A DNA stretch of 64,000 nucleotides, taken from assembly GCA_963764235.1 (NCBI GenBank), contig CAVXRO010000006.1, forward strand, positions 310,001 to 374,000. Direction: 5' to 3'. This document shows, piece by piece, positions 46,676-55,621 of the stretch. The stretch is from DATFVA01 sp963764235 (GTDB taxonomy: Bacteria > Bacteroidota > Ignavibacteria > Ignavibacteriales > Ignavibacteriaceae). A model generated the notes under the pieces. It worked only from the letters and a program-made list of their open reading frames with translations, did not search any database and was not told where the DNA came from. Both the position numbers and the translations under genes were made by a program. Each line of letters starts with the position of its first letter. Positions within the stretch are counted from its first letter, which is position 1.

Positions 46676-46703
46676 TATAAACGGAACACTGCGGGATGGT
46701 AGA

Positions 46704-47063
46704 ATGGCTTATAGAATTGATAAACTTGAACACCTTATAAAGGAAGAAGTCAGCATGATATTTCTGTATAAATTACAGGATCCTGCATTCGGACTTCTTA
46801 CTGTAACTAATGTTAAGGTGAGTCATGATTTAAAGATAGCAAAGATATATATATCTGTCTTCGAAAAGGAAAAAAGAGAAGCTGTCCTTGAAAAGATAAG
46901 GGACAAAACAGGATTTATAAGGACAGAGCTGGCTCACAGGATAAGGATCAAGTTTATTCCTGAATTAAAGTTCTTTATTGATGATACTCTTGATTATGTT
47001 GAAAAAATTGAAGGCCTGATTAAAAAAATTCACGAGAATGATAACAAAGAAGACCATTTATAA
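46704..47063 (+). CDS. rbfA: ribosome-binding factor A
   Basis: The 119-residue KH-type protein binds the 30S subunit during 16S 5' end maturation and cold adaptation. It shows the family sequence LIKEEVSMIFLYKLQDPAFG, VTNVKVSHDLKIAKIYISVF and the C-terminal RIRIKFIPELKFFIDDTLDY. Its last 26 bases overlap truB. It belongs to the nusA-infB operon. Confidence 0.93.
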   Translation: MAYRIDKLEHLIKEEVSMIFLYKLQDPAFGLLTVTNVKVSHDLKIAKIYISVFEKEKREAVLEKIRDKTGFIRTELAHRIRIKFIPELKFFIDDTLDYVEKIEGLIKKIHENDNKEDHL

Positions 47064-47745
47064 AGATTTTGATTTTCAGGCCGGAGAAGTAATTTTAATC
47101 GATAAACCCAAAGGATGGTCATCTTTTAAGGCGGTAAGGTCAATCCGAAGTACTGTTAATGTTAAGAAAGTGGGTCACGCCGGTACACTTGATCCGATGG
47201 CAACGGGTCTCCTGATTATCTGCACTGGCAAAAAAACAAAATCAATTTCTGAATACCAGGGAATGTATAAGGTTTATGAAGGTGCGATTACACTTGGCAA
47301 ATCCTCACCGTCAATGGATGCTGAGACAGAAATAACGGAAGTTAAATCCTTAGAAGGTATAACAGAAGATATGATCCTGGCAGAAAAGGAAAAATTTACA
47401 GGCAGAATAAAACAGGTTCCTCCAATGTTCTCAGCCTTAAAGGTAAAGGGCAAGCCTCTTTACAAATTGGCGAGACAGGGAAAAGAAATAAAGAGAGAAC
47501 CCCGGGAGATTGAGATCTATGAGTTCGAAATAAAAAAAATAGATCTTCCCGACATTTTCTTCAGGATCAAATGTTCAACCGGCACATATATAAGATCGAT
47601 TGCCGGCGAATTGGGAAATAATCTAGGATGCGGAGGCCTCTTAAGCAGACTTCGCAGAACAGCTATTGGCAGCTATGATGTTAATGATGCCTTACTTCCC
47701 GATGAATTTATTGAAAAGTTAAACCCGGCAGGCAGAATTGCCTGA
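47038..47745 (+). CDS. truB: tRNA pseudouridine-55 synthase
   Basis: The 235-residue enzyme makes pseudouridine 55 in the T-arm of tRNAs. The start block GEVILIDKPKGWSSFKAVRS and the catalytic aspartate in VGHAGTLDPMATGLLIICTG are textbook, followed by GRIKQVPPMFSALKVKGKPLYKLAR-type and CSTGTYIRSIAGELG segments. It is somewhat short at the C-terminus, lacking most of the PUA domain. ATG 47038 lies 26 bases inside rbfA. RibF follows after a 99-base gap. Confidence 0.94.
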   Translation: MITKKTIYKDFDFQAGEVILIDKPKGWSSFKAVRSIRSTVNVKKVGHAGTLDPMATGLLIICTGKKTKSISEYQGMYKVYEGAITLGKSSPSMDAETEITEVKSLEGITEDMILAEKEKFTGRIKQVPPMFSALKVKGKPLYKLARQGKEIKREPREIEIYEFEIKKIDLPDIFFRIKCSTGTYIRSIAGELGNNLGCGGLLSRLRRTAIGSYDVNDALLPDEFIEKLNPAGRIA

Positions 47746-47844
47746 TCTCTTAACTTATTGCCGGTATATGACTTACAGGAAAAATATTTTATTTTCTATT
47801 AAAATAAGTTATATTTAAAGGTTATTGTTTGATTTAAGTATTGT

Positions 47845-48795
47845 ATGAATATATTTAACGATATCTCTGACATAAATAAAGATGAAAATACTTTTATAAC
47901 GCTGGGAACTTTTGATGGTGTGCATCTGGGCCATCAAAAAATTATTGATAGATTAATCAGTAAGACCAGGAGTGCAAACGGGAGAAGTTTCCTGATCACT
48001 TTTCACCCTCACCCGCGGAATGTTATCTCACAAAATACTGATTTTAAGATACTAAGCACCCCCACTGAAAAAGCTGCTGTGCTGGAAAAGCTCGGTATAA
48101 TGAACCTGCTGGTTATCAATTTCACAAAGGAATTTTCACAGCAAACAGCAGAGGGTTTTTTTAAGAATTATATAATAGATAAAATAGGAATTAAAGACAT
48201 CATAATCGGATATGATCATCATTTCGGAAAAGGACGGGGAGGAGATGAATCGACCCTGAGAGAAATGGGTGGTCAGTACGGTTTCGGAGTTGAAACTGTT
48301 GAGGCATTCCGCCTGAAAGGAGAAATTATAAGCAGTACTAAGATCAGAAAGGCCCTTGCTGATGGAGATATTAAGACGGCAAGTGCATACCTTGACCGTA
48401 ATTACGAGTTCTCCGGTCTCGTAGTTGAGGGAGACAAACGCGGAAGAGAACTCGGCTTTCCGACTGCTAATATAATAATCGATAATGAACATAAGCTTCT
48501 GCCGGATCTTGGAATCTACCTGGTTGAATTTTTTGTCAGGGATGAAAGACACTACGGGCTATTAAGTATTGGTAAGCGGCCGACCTTTTATAATTCAGGT
48601 AAAATAGTGCCCGAAGTTTATATTTACAACTTTGACAAAGAAATCTACGGAGAAAAGGTGAGAGTCTCCGTTCTCAAACGGCTTCGTGGAGAAGAAAAAT
48701 TTTCGTCCGCTGATGAACTGGTTGCCCAGATGAAGGTTGATAAAAAGAACGGAATTGAAATTATCAGAACACTGGAACCCGTTAACAAAAATTAA
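47845..48795 (+). CDS. ribF: bifunctional riboflavin kinase/FMN adenylyltransferase
   Basis: The 316-residue enzyme makes FMN and then FAD from riboflavin. The N-terminal adenylyltransferase domain has ITLGTFDGVHLGHQKII-type motif (FITLGTFDGVHLGHQ), ITFHPHPRNV and GYDHHFGKGRGG. The C-terminal kinase domain starts near 185 with GLVVEGDKRGRELGFPTANI and has LPDLGIYLVEF. Length is standard. The 99-base upstream gap may hold its own promoter. FAD is needed by the several flavoenzymes of this window. Confidence 0.95.
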   Translation: MNIFNDISDINKDENTFITLGTFDGVHLGHQKIIDRLISKTRSANGRSFLITFHPHPRNVISQNTDFKILSTPTEKAAVLEKLGIMNLLVINFTKEFSQQTAEGFFKNYIIDKIGIKDIIIGYDHHFGKGRGGDESTLREMGGQYGFGVETVEAFRLKGEIISSTKIRKALADGDIKTASAYLDRNYEFSGLVVEGDKRGRELGFPTANIIIDNEHKLLPDLGIYLVEFFVRDERHYGLLSIGKRPTFYNSGKIVPEVYIYNFDKEIYGEKVRVSVLKRLRGEEKFSSADELVAQMKVDKKNGIEIIRTLEPVNKN

Positions 48796-48811
48796 TATTT
48801 AATAAATAATT

Positions 48812-48833
48812 AATCCCGGTTACGACTGGGGTT
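48812..48833 (+). promoter_or_regulatory. possible rpsO leader hairpin
   Basis: AATCCC (48812-48817) pairs with GGGGTT (48828-48833) around 10 bases, 31 bases before the rpsO ATG. Ribosomal protein S15 controls its own messenger in several bacteria through leader structures of differing shape. This is a short candidate with no sequence hallmark and no T-run, so the call is tentative. Confidence 0.3.
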
Positions 48834-48864
48834 ACATCGTATAATAAAAAGTAAGGATAGTATA

Positions 48865-49128
48865 ATGACCAAAGAGGAAAAACTCGGTATAATTAAAAAA
48901 TTCGGCGGCAATGAAAAAGATTCAGGTAAAGCTGAGGTTCAAATCGCAATTCTTACCGGGAGAATTAACGAACTAACCGGCCATTTTAACACGCATAAAA
49001 AAGATCACCATTCAAGAAGAGGATTGATGATGATGGTTGGTAAGAGAAGAAGACTGCTCGATTATCTTATGAAAAAAGATATCAGCAGGTATAGGGCGGT
49101 AATCCAGGAATTAAACATCAGAAAATAA
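48865..49128 (+). CDS. rpsO: 30S ribosomal protein S15
   Basis: The 87-residue ribosomal protein binds the central domain of 16S rRNA. It contains the family core AEVQIAILTGRINELTGHF, the HKKDHHSRRGL rRNA-contact loop, and the LLDYLMKKDISRYRAVIQEL helix. rpsO followed by pnp is the conserved bacterial pair, here 31 bases apart. TAAGGATAG precedes the ATG. Confidence 0.97.
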   Translation: MTKEEKLGIIKKFGGNEKDSGKAEVQIAILTGRINELTGHFNTHKKDHHSRRGLMMMVGKRRRLLDYLMKKDISRYRAVIQELNIRK

Positions 49129-49159
49129 AAAGAAATTAAGAAAGAATTAAAGGTTAAAA

Positions 49160-51268
49160 ATGTTTGTTTCAAAAGAAGTTGAGATCGGCGGAAGGAAGTT
49201 TTCTATAGAAACCGGCCGGTTTGCTAAACAGGCTAATGGTGCGGTAATGGTTAGATACGCCGATACAATGGTTCTGGTTACTGCAGTTGCGGCCGAAGAA
49301 GCTAAAGAAGACCAGGATTTTTTTCCCCTGCAGGTCGAATACAGGGAGAAGACATCAGCTGCAGGTAAATTCCCCGGCGGTTATATTAAGAGAGAAGGAA
49401 GACCTTCTGAAAAAGAAATATTAAGTGCACGTCTTGTTGATCGTCCTATTCGTCCCTTGTTCCCCGATAATTACACTAACGAGACACAAATAATAGCATT
49501 CGTGCTCTCTTATGATGGTGAGAATGATTCAGATGTACTTGCTGCTACCGGTGCATCTGCAGCACTGCTGATCTCCGATATACCTTTTAACGGGCCTATC
49601 AGTGAAATAAGGGTTGGAAGGATCAACGGTGAATTCGTAGCGAATCCTACTCACCAGCAGTTGAAAGAGAGCGACCTGGAACTTGTAGTAGCCGGAACAG
49701 CAGATTCGATAATGATGGTTGAAGGCGAATCAAAGGAAGTTGGTGAAGCTGATCTCCTGGGTGCATTGAAGTTTGCACAGGGAGAAATTAAAAAGTTAAT
49801 TAATCTTCAGAATGAACTCAGGCAGGAAGTTGGAAAGGCAAAACGGGAAGTCCCTGTAAAAGAAATTCCTGAAGGAATCGAAACTGCTGTAAAGCAAAAA
49901 GCACTTGAACCATTTAAGGAAATTGTTCATTCTGTTTTGTCCAAGGAAGAAAGAAGCGCTAAAAACAAAGAGCTTACCAATTCAGTGGTTGAGCAGCTGA
50001 GTGAAGCCTTTCCCGAGTCTGAAAAGATCATCAAGAATATTATGCACGATATCGAGAAAGATCTAATGAGGAAGAGGATACTCGATGAAGGAATCAGACT
50101 GGACGGCAGGAACACTACCCAGATAAGACCTATTACCGTGGAAACAGGTGTACTGCCAAGAACTCACGGCTCGGCTTTATTTACCAGGGGTGAAACCCAG
50201 AGTTTAACTTCGGTAACCCTCGGAACTAAAAATGATGAGCAGACCGTAGATGGTCTCGTTGAGGAATACTCCAAAAAGTTTATGCTTCATTACAATTTTC
50301 CGCCCTTCAGTGTCGGTGAAGTCGGACGTATGACCGGTGTCGGAAGAAGGGAAATCGGACACGGGAACCTCGCCGAGCGGGCATTGAAAGTTATGTTCCC
50401 TGAAGAATCGGTTTTTCCCTATACTGTCCGGATAATTTCCGATATACTGGAATCAAACGGTTCTTCATCAATGGCTTCCGTATGCGCGGGCTCTCTTGCA
50501 TTATTTGATGCGGGAGTACCTATGGGAAAACCTGTCGCAGGAATTGCCATGGGACTGGTAAAAGAAGGAGAAAAACATTCCGTTCTTTCCGATATCCTTG
50601 GAAATGAAGATCACCTGGGAGATATGGACTTCAAAGTTGCCGGAACAGAAAAAGGAATTACCGCCTTCCAGATGGATATTAAGATTGAAGGAATTTCCTT
50701 TGAAATTATGGAAAAAGCTCTTAACCAGGCAAAAGATGGAAGAATGCATATTCTCGGTATTATGAATGAATCAATCAGTCAGCCGCGTGAACATCTTTCT
50801 CCTTATGCTCCAAGGTTAATCCAGATACAAGTCGAAACTGACCAGATTGGTCTAATAATTGGACCCGGCGGAAAGACCATCCAGGGAATGCAGAGATTGT
50901 TTGGTGTCGATATTAATATTGAAGATGACGGAACTGTAAGTATTGCATCACCTGATCGCGATAGTGCCGCCAGATGCAAAGAGCATATTAAAAAATTAAC
51001 GGCAACACCTGAAGTCGGTGAAATTTACGACGGTGTTGTTACCAAGATAATGGACTTCGGAGCCTTTGTTGAAATTCTTCCCGGTAAGGAGGGGTTACTG
51101 CATATCTCTCAGATCGATAACAAGAGAGTAGATAAAGTAAGCGATTACTTTAAACAAGGCGACAAAGTTACGGTAAAGCTTTTGAAGGTAGAAAACGGGA
51201 AGTATTCTTTAAGCAGAAAAGAACTTCTCAAGGAAAACAGTAAAGAAAGCCATACGCAAGCTAAGTAA
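49160..51268 (+). CDS. pnp: polyribonucleotide nucleotidyltransferase (PNPase)
   Basis: The 702-residue 3'-5' exoribonuclease degrades RNA with phosphate. It has two RNase PH domains (about 10-140 and 305-450, the second with FPPFSVGEVGRMTGVGRREIGHG and SDILESNGSSSMASVCAGSLA). An all-alpha linker lies between them. A KH domain (IGLIIGPGGKTIQGM near 570) and an S1 domain (GEIYDGVVTKIMDFGAFVEI) are at the C-terminus. All the usual domains are intact. A terminator hairpin follows. It likely works with the RNase G/E encoded next. Confidence 0.97.
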   Translation: MFVSKEVEIGGRKFSIETGRFAKQANGAVMVRYADTMVLVTAVAAEEAKEDQDFFPLQVEYREKTSAAGKFPGGYIKREGRPSEKEILSARLVDRPIRPLFPDNYTNETQIIAFVLSYDGENDSDVLAATGASAALLISDIPFNGPISEIRVGRINGEFVANPTHQQLKESDLELVVAGTADSIMMVEGESKEVGEADLLGALKFAQGEIKKLINLQNELRQEVGKAKREVPVKEIPEGIETAVKQKALEPFKEIVHSVLSKEERSAKNKELTNSVVEQLSEAFPESEKIIKNIMHDIEKDLMRKRILDEGIRLDGRNTTQIRPITVETGVLPRTHGSALFTRGETQSLTSVTLGTKNDEQTVDGLVEEYSKKFMLHYNFPPFSVGEVGRMTGVGRREIGHGNLAERALKVMFPEESVFPYTVRIISDILESNGSSSMASVCAGSLALFDAGVPMGKPVAGIAMGLVKEGEKHSVLSDILGNEDHLGDMDFKVAGTEKGITAFQMDIKIEGISFEIMEKALNQAKDGRMHILGIMNESISQPREHLSPYAPRLIQIQVETDQIGLIIGPGGKTIQGMQRLFGVDINIEDDGTVSIASPDRDSAARCKEHIKKLTATPEVGEIYDGVVTKIMDFGAFVEILPGKEGLLHISQIDNKRVDKVSDYFKQGDKVTVKLLKVENGKYSLSRKELLKENSKESHTQAK

Positions 51269-51275
51269 GATTTTC

Positions 51276-51303
51276 TGCCGGATGAATAATCCGGTATATT
51301 TTT
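51276..51303 (+). terminator. intrinsic terminator after pnp
   Basis: TGCCGGAT (51276-51283) pairs with ATCCGGTA (51289-51296, one G-T wobble) around GAATA, followed by TATATTTTT. It lies 8 bases past the pnp stop and should separate pnp from rng. Confidence 0.85.
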
Positions 51304-51511
51304 AAATAACAATATTCGCCTGGAATGGAAACCGTGTATTTAAATCGTATCAGGTTTTTGGTTTTACTATTCGTTCTGAAAAACAGTGCCTATTTTCCTT
51401 CTGCTGAAAGCATTGGTTCAGAAGGAGCACTGCCGGCTTACGTTCTAAGCGAGGGATGCATCAAATTTTTTAAAATGAAATATCTTGTTTCATTGAAAGA
51501 GTTTGTCCTTT

Positions 51512-53086
51512 ATGACAAAAGAAATTATAATAAATTCTTCTACCACCCAGACCCGCGTAGCGATCACCGAAGAAGGAAATTTAGTCGACTTTTTTGTTGA
51601 TTACCCTGAAAACCGCAGGATGGTTGGTGACATGTACCTGGGAAGAATAGCCCGTGTGCTTCCAGGTATAAGGGCTGCCTTTGTAGATATAGGCATGAAA
51701 CACGACGCCTTCCTTCATTTCTCTGATATAGGTGAAACGACTAAACAGCTTCAGGATATGATCGGTGAGGATGATTCCGATGTTGATGACGAGGACGATG
51801 ATGAATCACCTCAGCAGCAGAGAAATAACAACCAGCAGAATTACAGGAGCCGTGAATCGAACGTTCCGCACCTCCATAAGGGACAGGATATCATCGTTCA
51901 GATCACAAAAGAACCTGTAAACAATAAAGGTGTTCGCGTAACATCATCTGTCTCCCTCCCGGGAAGATTTTGTGTTCTCCTTCCTTTTGATAATAAAATC
52001 GGTGTTTCAAAACGAATTTCCGATTTCAAGGAAAGAAGGAGACTAAGGCATATCGCCCGCGGCATCCTGCCCAAAAACTACGGTTTAATCATCCGTACCG
52101 TTGCCAGGAACCAGACGGAGGAAAGTCTCAGAGAGGATTTAAGCAACCTTCTGAAAACCTGGGCGGAAATTGAAGCCACAGTTAAAAGTGAAGAACCGCC
52201 TTCACTTGTTTACCAGGATTTAAGCACTACCTCCAGCGTTATTCGTGATCTTTTCACTCCCGATATTTCCAAAGTATTTATCGATTCAAAAAAATTGTTT
52301 CGCCAGATAAAGGAATACGTTCAGCTTGTACAGCCTTCACTGGCCGATAAAATAGAACCATACAAATCGCATCTTCCTATCTTTGATGCCTTTAAGATTG
52401 AAGAGCAGATTAAAGTACTCATGGGAAGAAGAGTATCGCTTCCGAGTGGAGGATATCTGATAATAGAACACACTGAAGCCATGGTGGTAATAGATGTTAA
52501 CAGCGGACGGTATGCAAAGAGCAAGGAACAGGAGCTTAACAGCTTAAAGACCGATCTCGAGGCCTCCCGTGAAATCGCACGTCAGCTGAGACTTCGGGAC
52601 ATCGGCGGTATTATAGTTATCGATTTTATTGATCTTGAAGATGACAGGAACCGCAAGAAAATTTACGATGAACTGAAAAAAGAATTCAGGAAAGACAGGG
52701 CAAAGGTTTCTGTGCTTCCGATGTCGGATTTCGGACTTGTTCAGATTACGCGTCAGAGGATCAGGCAGAATATTATGCAAGCAATGAAGGAGGTTTGTCC
52801 TTATTGTCTGGGTACGGGACTCCTGACTAAGGGTTCGCACCTTGTTTATGATCTCGAAGACTGGATGAAGAAATTCAGGAGAATTTCGAAAGAACGTTCA
52901 ATAATAGTAAAGTGTCATCCTTCCGTAGCCGGAAAACTCAGAGAAGGAAAGATAAAAGGATTGACAAAGCTGCAGTTTAAATATCTCGTTAAGATTACGC
53001 TGGAAGAGGATGAATCGGTTCCGGTTGGTCAGTTTAGGTTCTTTTCAAAGAAGAACCAGAAAGAGTTAACAGAAGAAATAAATTAA
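51512..53086 (+). CDS. rng: ribonuclease G/E family endoribonuclease
   Basis: I use ATG 51512 (MTKEIIINSS); a TTG at 51503 is possible. The 524-residue enzyme has the S1 domain near 35-140, interrupted by an acidic then Gln/Asn-rich stretch (about 80-118, DDSDVDDEDDDESPQQQRNN). The 5'-sensor and RNase H-like parts follow, then the catalytic aspartates in MVVIDVNSGRY and IIVIDFIDLEDD, and the zinc link CPYCLGTG. It lacks the long C-terminal scaffold of E. coli RNase E, so the G-type name fits. The 243-base upstream gap may be a regulated leader. Confidence 0.94.
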   Translation: MTKEIIINSSTTQTRVAITEEGNLVDFFVDYPENRRMVGDMYLGRIARVLPGIRAAFVDIGMKHDAFLHFSDIGETTKQLQDMIGEDDSDVDDEDDDESPQQQRNNNQQNYRSRESNVPHLHKGQDIIVQITKEPVNNKGVRVTSSVSLPGRFCVLLPFDNKIGVSKRISDFKERRRLRHIARGILPKNYGLIIRTVARNQTEESLREDLSNLLKTWAEIEATVKSEEPPSLVYQDLSTTSSVIRDLFTPDISKVFIDSKKLFRQIKEYVQLVQPSLADKIEPYKSHLPIFDAFKIEEQIKVLMGRRVSLPSGGYLIIEHTEAMVVIDVNSGRYAKSKEQELNSLKTDLEASREIARQLRLRDIGGIIVIDFIDLEDDRNRKKIYDELKKEFRKDRAKVSVLPMSDFGLVQITRQRIRQNIMQAMKEVCPYCLGTGLLTKGSHLVYDLEDWMKKFRRISKERSIIVKCHPSVAGKLREGKIKGLTKLQFKYLVKITLEEDESVPVGQFRFFSKKNQKELTEEIN

Positions 53087-53109
53087 CCATATCATCCCGC
53101 GGAGTCTAT

Positions 53110-53757
53110 ATGAAGTTTTTTATTGATACTGCAAAAATTGAAGAAATAAAAGAAGCTGCATCCCTGGGTATACTGGACGGGGTTACCACCAATCCATCCC
53201 TTGTTTCAAAAACAGGTAAAGATTTCCGGAAACTTCTGGATGAAATCCTTGAGATTGTCGACGGACCTGTCAGCGCAGAGGTAATTTCCACCGACTATAG
53301 CGGCATTGTAAAAGAAGGAAAAGAACTTGCAGCTATTCATAAAAATATTGTGGTGAAAGTACCTTTAATTAAAGAAGGACTAAAAGCTGTTAAAACTCTT
53401 TCGGACCAGGGAATCAAAACAAACGTTACTTTGTGCTTTTCACCCTCGCAGGCACTGCTGGCTGCAAAAGCCGGCGCTTCTTATATAAGTCCTTTCGTCG
53501 GCCGTCTGGATGATATAAGCACCAGCGGAATGGATCTGATCTCTCAGATAGCACAGATATACAGAAATTATAATTATGAAACCGAAGTGCTTGTCGCAAG
53601 CATACGTCACCCGCTTCATCTCGTTGAAGCAGCATTGATGGGTGCCGACGTATGTACAATGCCCTTCGATGTAATAAACAAATTATTCAACCATCCTCTT
53701 ACGGATGTTGGTCTTGAGAAATTCTTGAGCGACTGGAAAAAATCCGGGGAGAAATAA
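53110..53757 (+). CDS. transaldolase, small TalC/fructose-6-phosphate aldolase type
   Basis: The 215-residue TIM-barrel enzyme has the class I aldolase/transaldolase family features: MKFFIDTAKIEEIKEAA, GVTTNPSLVSK, NIVVKVPLI with the Schiff-base lysine at the end of that strand, TNVTLCFSPSQALLAAKAGA, and YISPFVGRLDD. The size is that of the TalC/FSA group, which includes transaldolases and fructose-6-phosphate aldolases. The reaction within this pair is not decidable without key-residue alignment. A separate transaldolase is fused to isomerase elsewhere in this window, so two transaldolases are present. Confidence 0.92.
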   Translation: MKFFIDTAKIEEIKEAASLGILDGVTTNPSLVSKTGKDFRKLLDEILEIVDGPVSAEVISTDYSGIVKEGKELAAIHKNIVVKVPLIKEGLKAVKTLSDQGIKTNVTLCFSPSQALLAAKAGASYISPFVGRLDDISTSGMDLISQIAQIYRNYNYETEVLVASIRHPLHLVEAALMGADVCTMPFDVINKLFNHPLTDVGLEKFLSDWKKSGEK

Positions 53758-53775
53758 ACTTAACCTTACACAGCC

Positions 53776-54864
53776 ATGAAAAAAACAAAATTCTACAACG
53801 TACATGTTAAAGAAGGGGCTAAATTAGTTGAATTTGCAGGCTATTATATGCCTGTTCAATATTCTTCAATTATTGCAGAGCACAAAGCGGTCAGAAATTC
53901 TGTCGGTGTCTTTGATGTTTCACATATGGGGGAAGTATTTGTTAAAGGAGACAAGGCTCTTGATTTCGTTCAGAATATAACTGTAAACGATGCATCGAAA
54001 CTTACACCCGGCCGCGTACAGTACTCAGCAATGTGTTATGACGACGGAGGAATTGTTGACGATCTTCTTGTTTACCGCCTTTCTGAAAATGAATTTATGC
54101 TGGTTATAAATGCTTCAAACATCGATAAAGATTTCGAATGGATGGAGAAAAACAATCCCGGTGTCGAACTTAAGAATGAAAGCGATGAATATTCCCTGCT
54201 CGCAGTTCAAGGTCCTGATTCAAGGAAAGTTGTTCAAAAACTGACTTCTGATCCGTTGGATATGGAATACTACCATTTCATAAAAACAAAAGTAAACGGC
54301 ATTGATATGATTGTTTCCAGGACAGGGTATACCGGCGAGCTTGGTTACGAACTTTATTTTAAAGGTGATGAAAAAACTGCCGGGGATCTGTGGAATGCTG
54401 TAATGGAAGCAGGAAAAGAATTTGCTATTAAACCTACAGGACTCGGATGCCGGGATTCGCTTCGGCTTGAAATGGGATTTTGTTTATATGGAAATGATAT
54501 TGATCAATCAACCAATCCGCTTGAGGCGGGACTGGGCTGGATTACCAAACTTAAGAAGGATCACTTCATCGGAAAAGCAGCTTTGCTTAAAGTAAAAGAA
54601 GAGGGATTAAAGAGAAAACTTGTTCCTGTAAGTACTGATGAAAAAGCATTTCCGAGACATGGATACGATTTCACTGCTGACGGAAAGAAGATAGGGACAG
54701 TTACCAGCGGTACCGTGAGTCCTGTTTTAGATAAACCTATAGCAATGGGTTATGTCGATACAGCTTATTCAGCGGAAGGATCGAAAATTAATTTTTCCAT
54801 CCGCGGCAAGGAAATACCTGCTGTAGTTGTTAAATTACCTTTCATTAAAAAGGAAAATAAATAG
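53776..54864 (+). CDS. gcvT: aminomethyltransferase, glycine cleavage T protein
   Basis: The 362-residue protein transfers the methylene from the H-protein aminomethyl arm to tetrahydrofolate in glycine cleavage. It opens FYNVHVKEGAKLVEFAGYYM and PVQYSSIIAEHKAVRNSVGV, has the FDVSHMGEV block, RTGYTGELGYELYF, and the C-terminal SGTVSPVLDKPIAMGYV. Length is normal. The other glycine cleavage genes are not in the window. It follows fsa by 18 bases and precedes comB by 4, so it is part of an operon. Confidence 0.95.
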   Translation: MKKTKFYNVHVKEGAKLVEFAGYYMPVQYSSIIAEHKAVRNSVGVFDVSHMGEVFVKGDKALDFVQNITVNDASKLTPGRVQYSAMCYDDGGIVDDLLVYRLSENEFMLVINASNIDKDFEWMEKNNPGVELKNESDEYSLLAVQGPDSRKVVQKLTSDPLDMEYYHFIKTKVNGIDMIVSRTGYTGELGYELYFKGDEKTAGDLWNAVMEAGKEFAIKPTGLGCRDSLRLEMGFCLYGNDIDQSTNPLEAGLGWITKLKKDHFIGKAALLKVKEEGLKRKLVPVSTDEKAFPRHGYDFTADGKKIGTVTSGTVSPVLDKPIAMGYVDTAYSAEGSKINFSIRGKEIPAVVVKLPFIKKENK

Positions 54865-54868
54865 ATCT

Positions 54869-55609
54869 ATGAGGGTTAATGTTCTGTTTTCCCCGGTTAT
54901 TGCCGATGAACTTTATTTCACCGGGAAAACCGTTATTGTAATTGATGTGCTGCGGGCTTCTACCACTATTGTTACGGCGCTGCAGAACGGGGCCAGGGAG
55001 ATTGTCCCGGTTGCTACAGTTGAATTCGGCGTTAAGATCTCAGGCGGAATGTTCGGGGGTCAGACACTCCTCGGTGGAGAAAGAAACACTAAGAAAGTCG
55101 AAGGTTTTGCTCTCGGAAATTCTCCCCTCGAGTACACTCCCGAAATTGTTACCGGCAAAACGATAATACTTTACACAACAAACGGTTCCAAGGCAGTAGT
55201 GAAAGCTAAATTTTCTGAGAACCTTTATATCTGCTCATATCTGAATCTCGGGGCTATTGCTGAACAGCTGATAAAAACAGGAAAGGATTTTGAAATTCTA
55301 TGTGCGGGTAAATCAAATACATTTTCGCTTGAGGATTCTGTATGTGCTGGCAGACTTATCCGAAGAGTGATGGATAAAAACAATGAGCTCATACTTACCG
55401 ATACTGCCAGAGTAACAGTCTCTCTTGATGATTCATTTGGGAAAGATCCGCTTGAAATGCTGAAAGAAACCGAACATGGAAAACTTTTGCTGCAGAATGG
55501 TTTTGAAGACGATCTTAAATATGCCGCCGGTGTAGATACTTCGGCTGTTATTCCTTATTTTTCTACGAATGTTTTAAAATCGCTGCCCGGCAGTCACGAT
55601 TCTAAATAA
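54869..55609 (+). CDS. comB: 2-phosphosulfolactate phosphatase family protein
   Basis: I use ATG 54869 (MRVNVLFSPVIADEL), because the reading from 54827 lies inside gcvT. The 246-residue product belongs to the ComB family: TVIVIDVLRASTTIVTALQNGA, LLGGERNTKKVEGFALGNSPLEY, ILYTTNGSKAVVKA and LEDSVCAGRLIRRV. In methanogens ComB removes phosphate from 2-phosphosulfolactate on the way to coenzyme M. Here no other coenzyme M gene is visible, so a different sulfonate or phosphate ester substrate is likely. It is widely kept next to core genes in Bacteroidota-type genomes. FtsK follows by 12 bases. Confidence 0.9.
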   Translation: MRVNVLFSPVIADELYFTGKTVIVIDVLRASTTIVTALQNGAREIVPVATVEFGVKISGGMFGGQTLLGGERNTKKVEGFALGNSPLEYTPEIVTGKTIILYTTNGSKAVVKAKFSENLYICSYLNLGAIAEQLIKTGKDFEILCAGKSNTFSLEDSVCAGRLIRRVMDKNNELILTDTARVTVSLDDSFGKDPLEMLKETEHGKLLLQNGFEDDLKYAAGVDTSAVIPYFSTNVLKSLPGSHDSK

Positions 55610-55621
55610 GAGATAATTCGA

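Noticed and set aside
51325..51600. 91-residue open frame before rng
   Set aside because: It overlaps the true rng start out of frame and lacks a ribosome site. A leader peptide is possible but unsupported.
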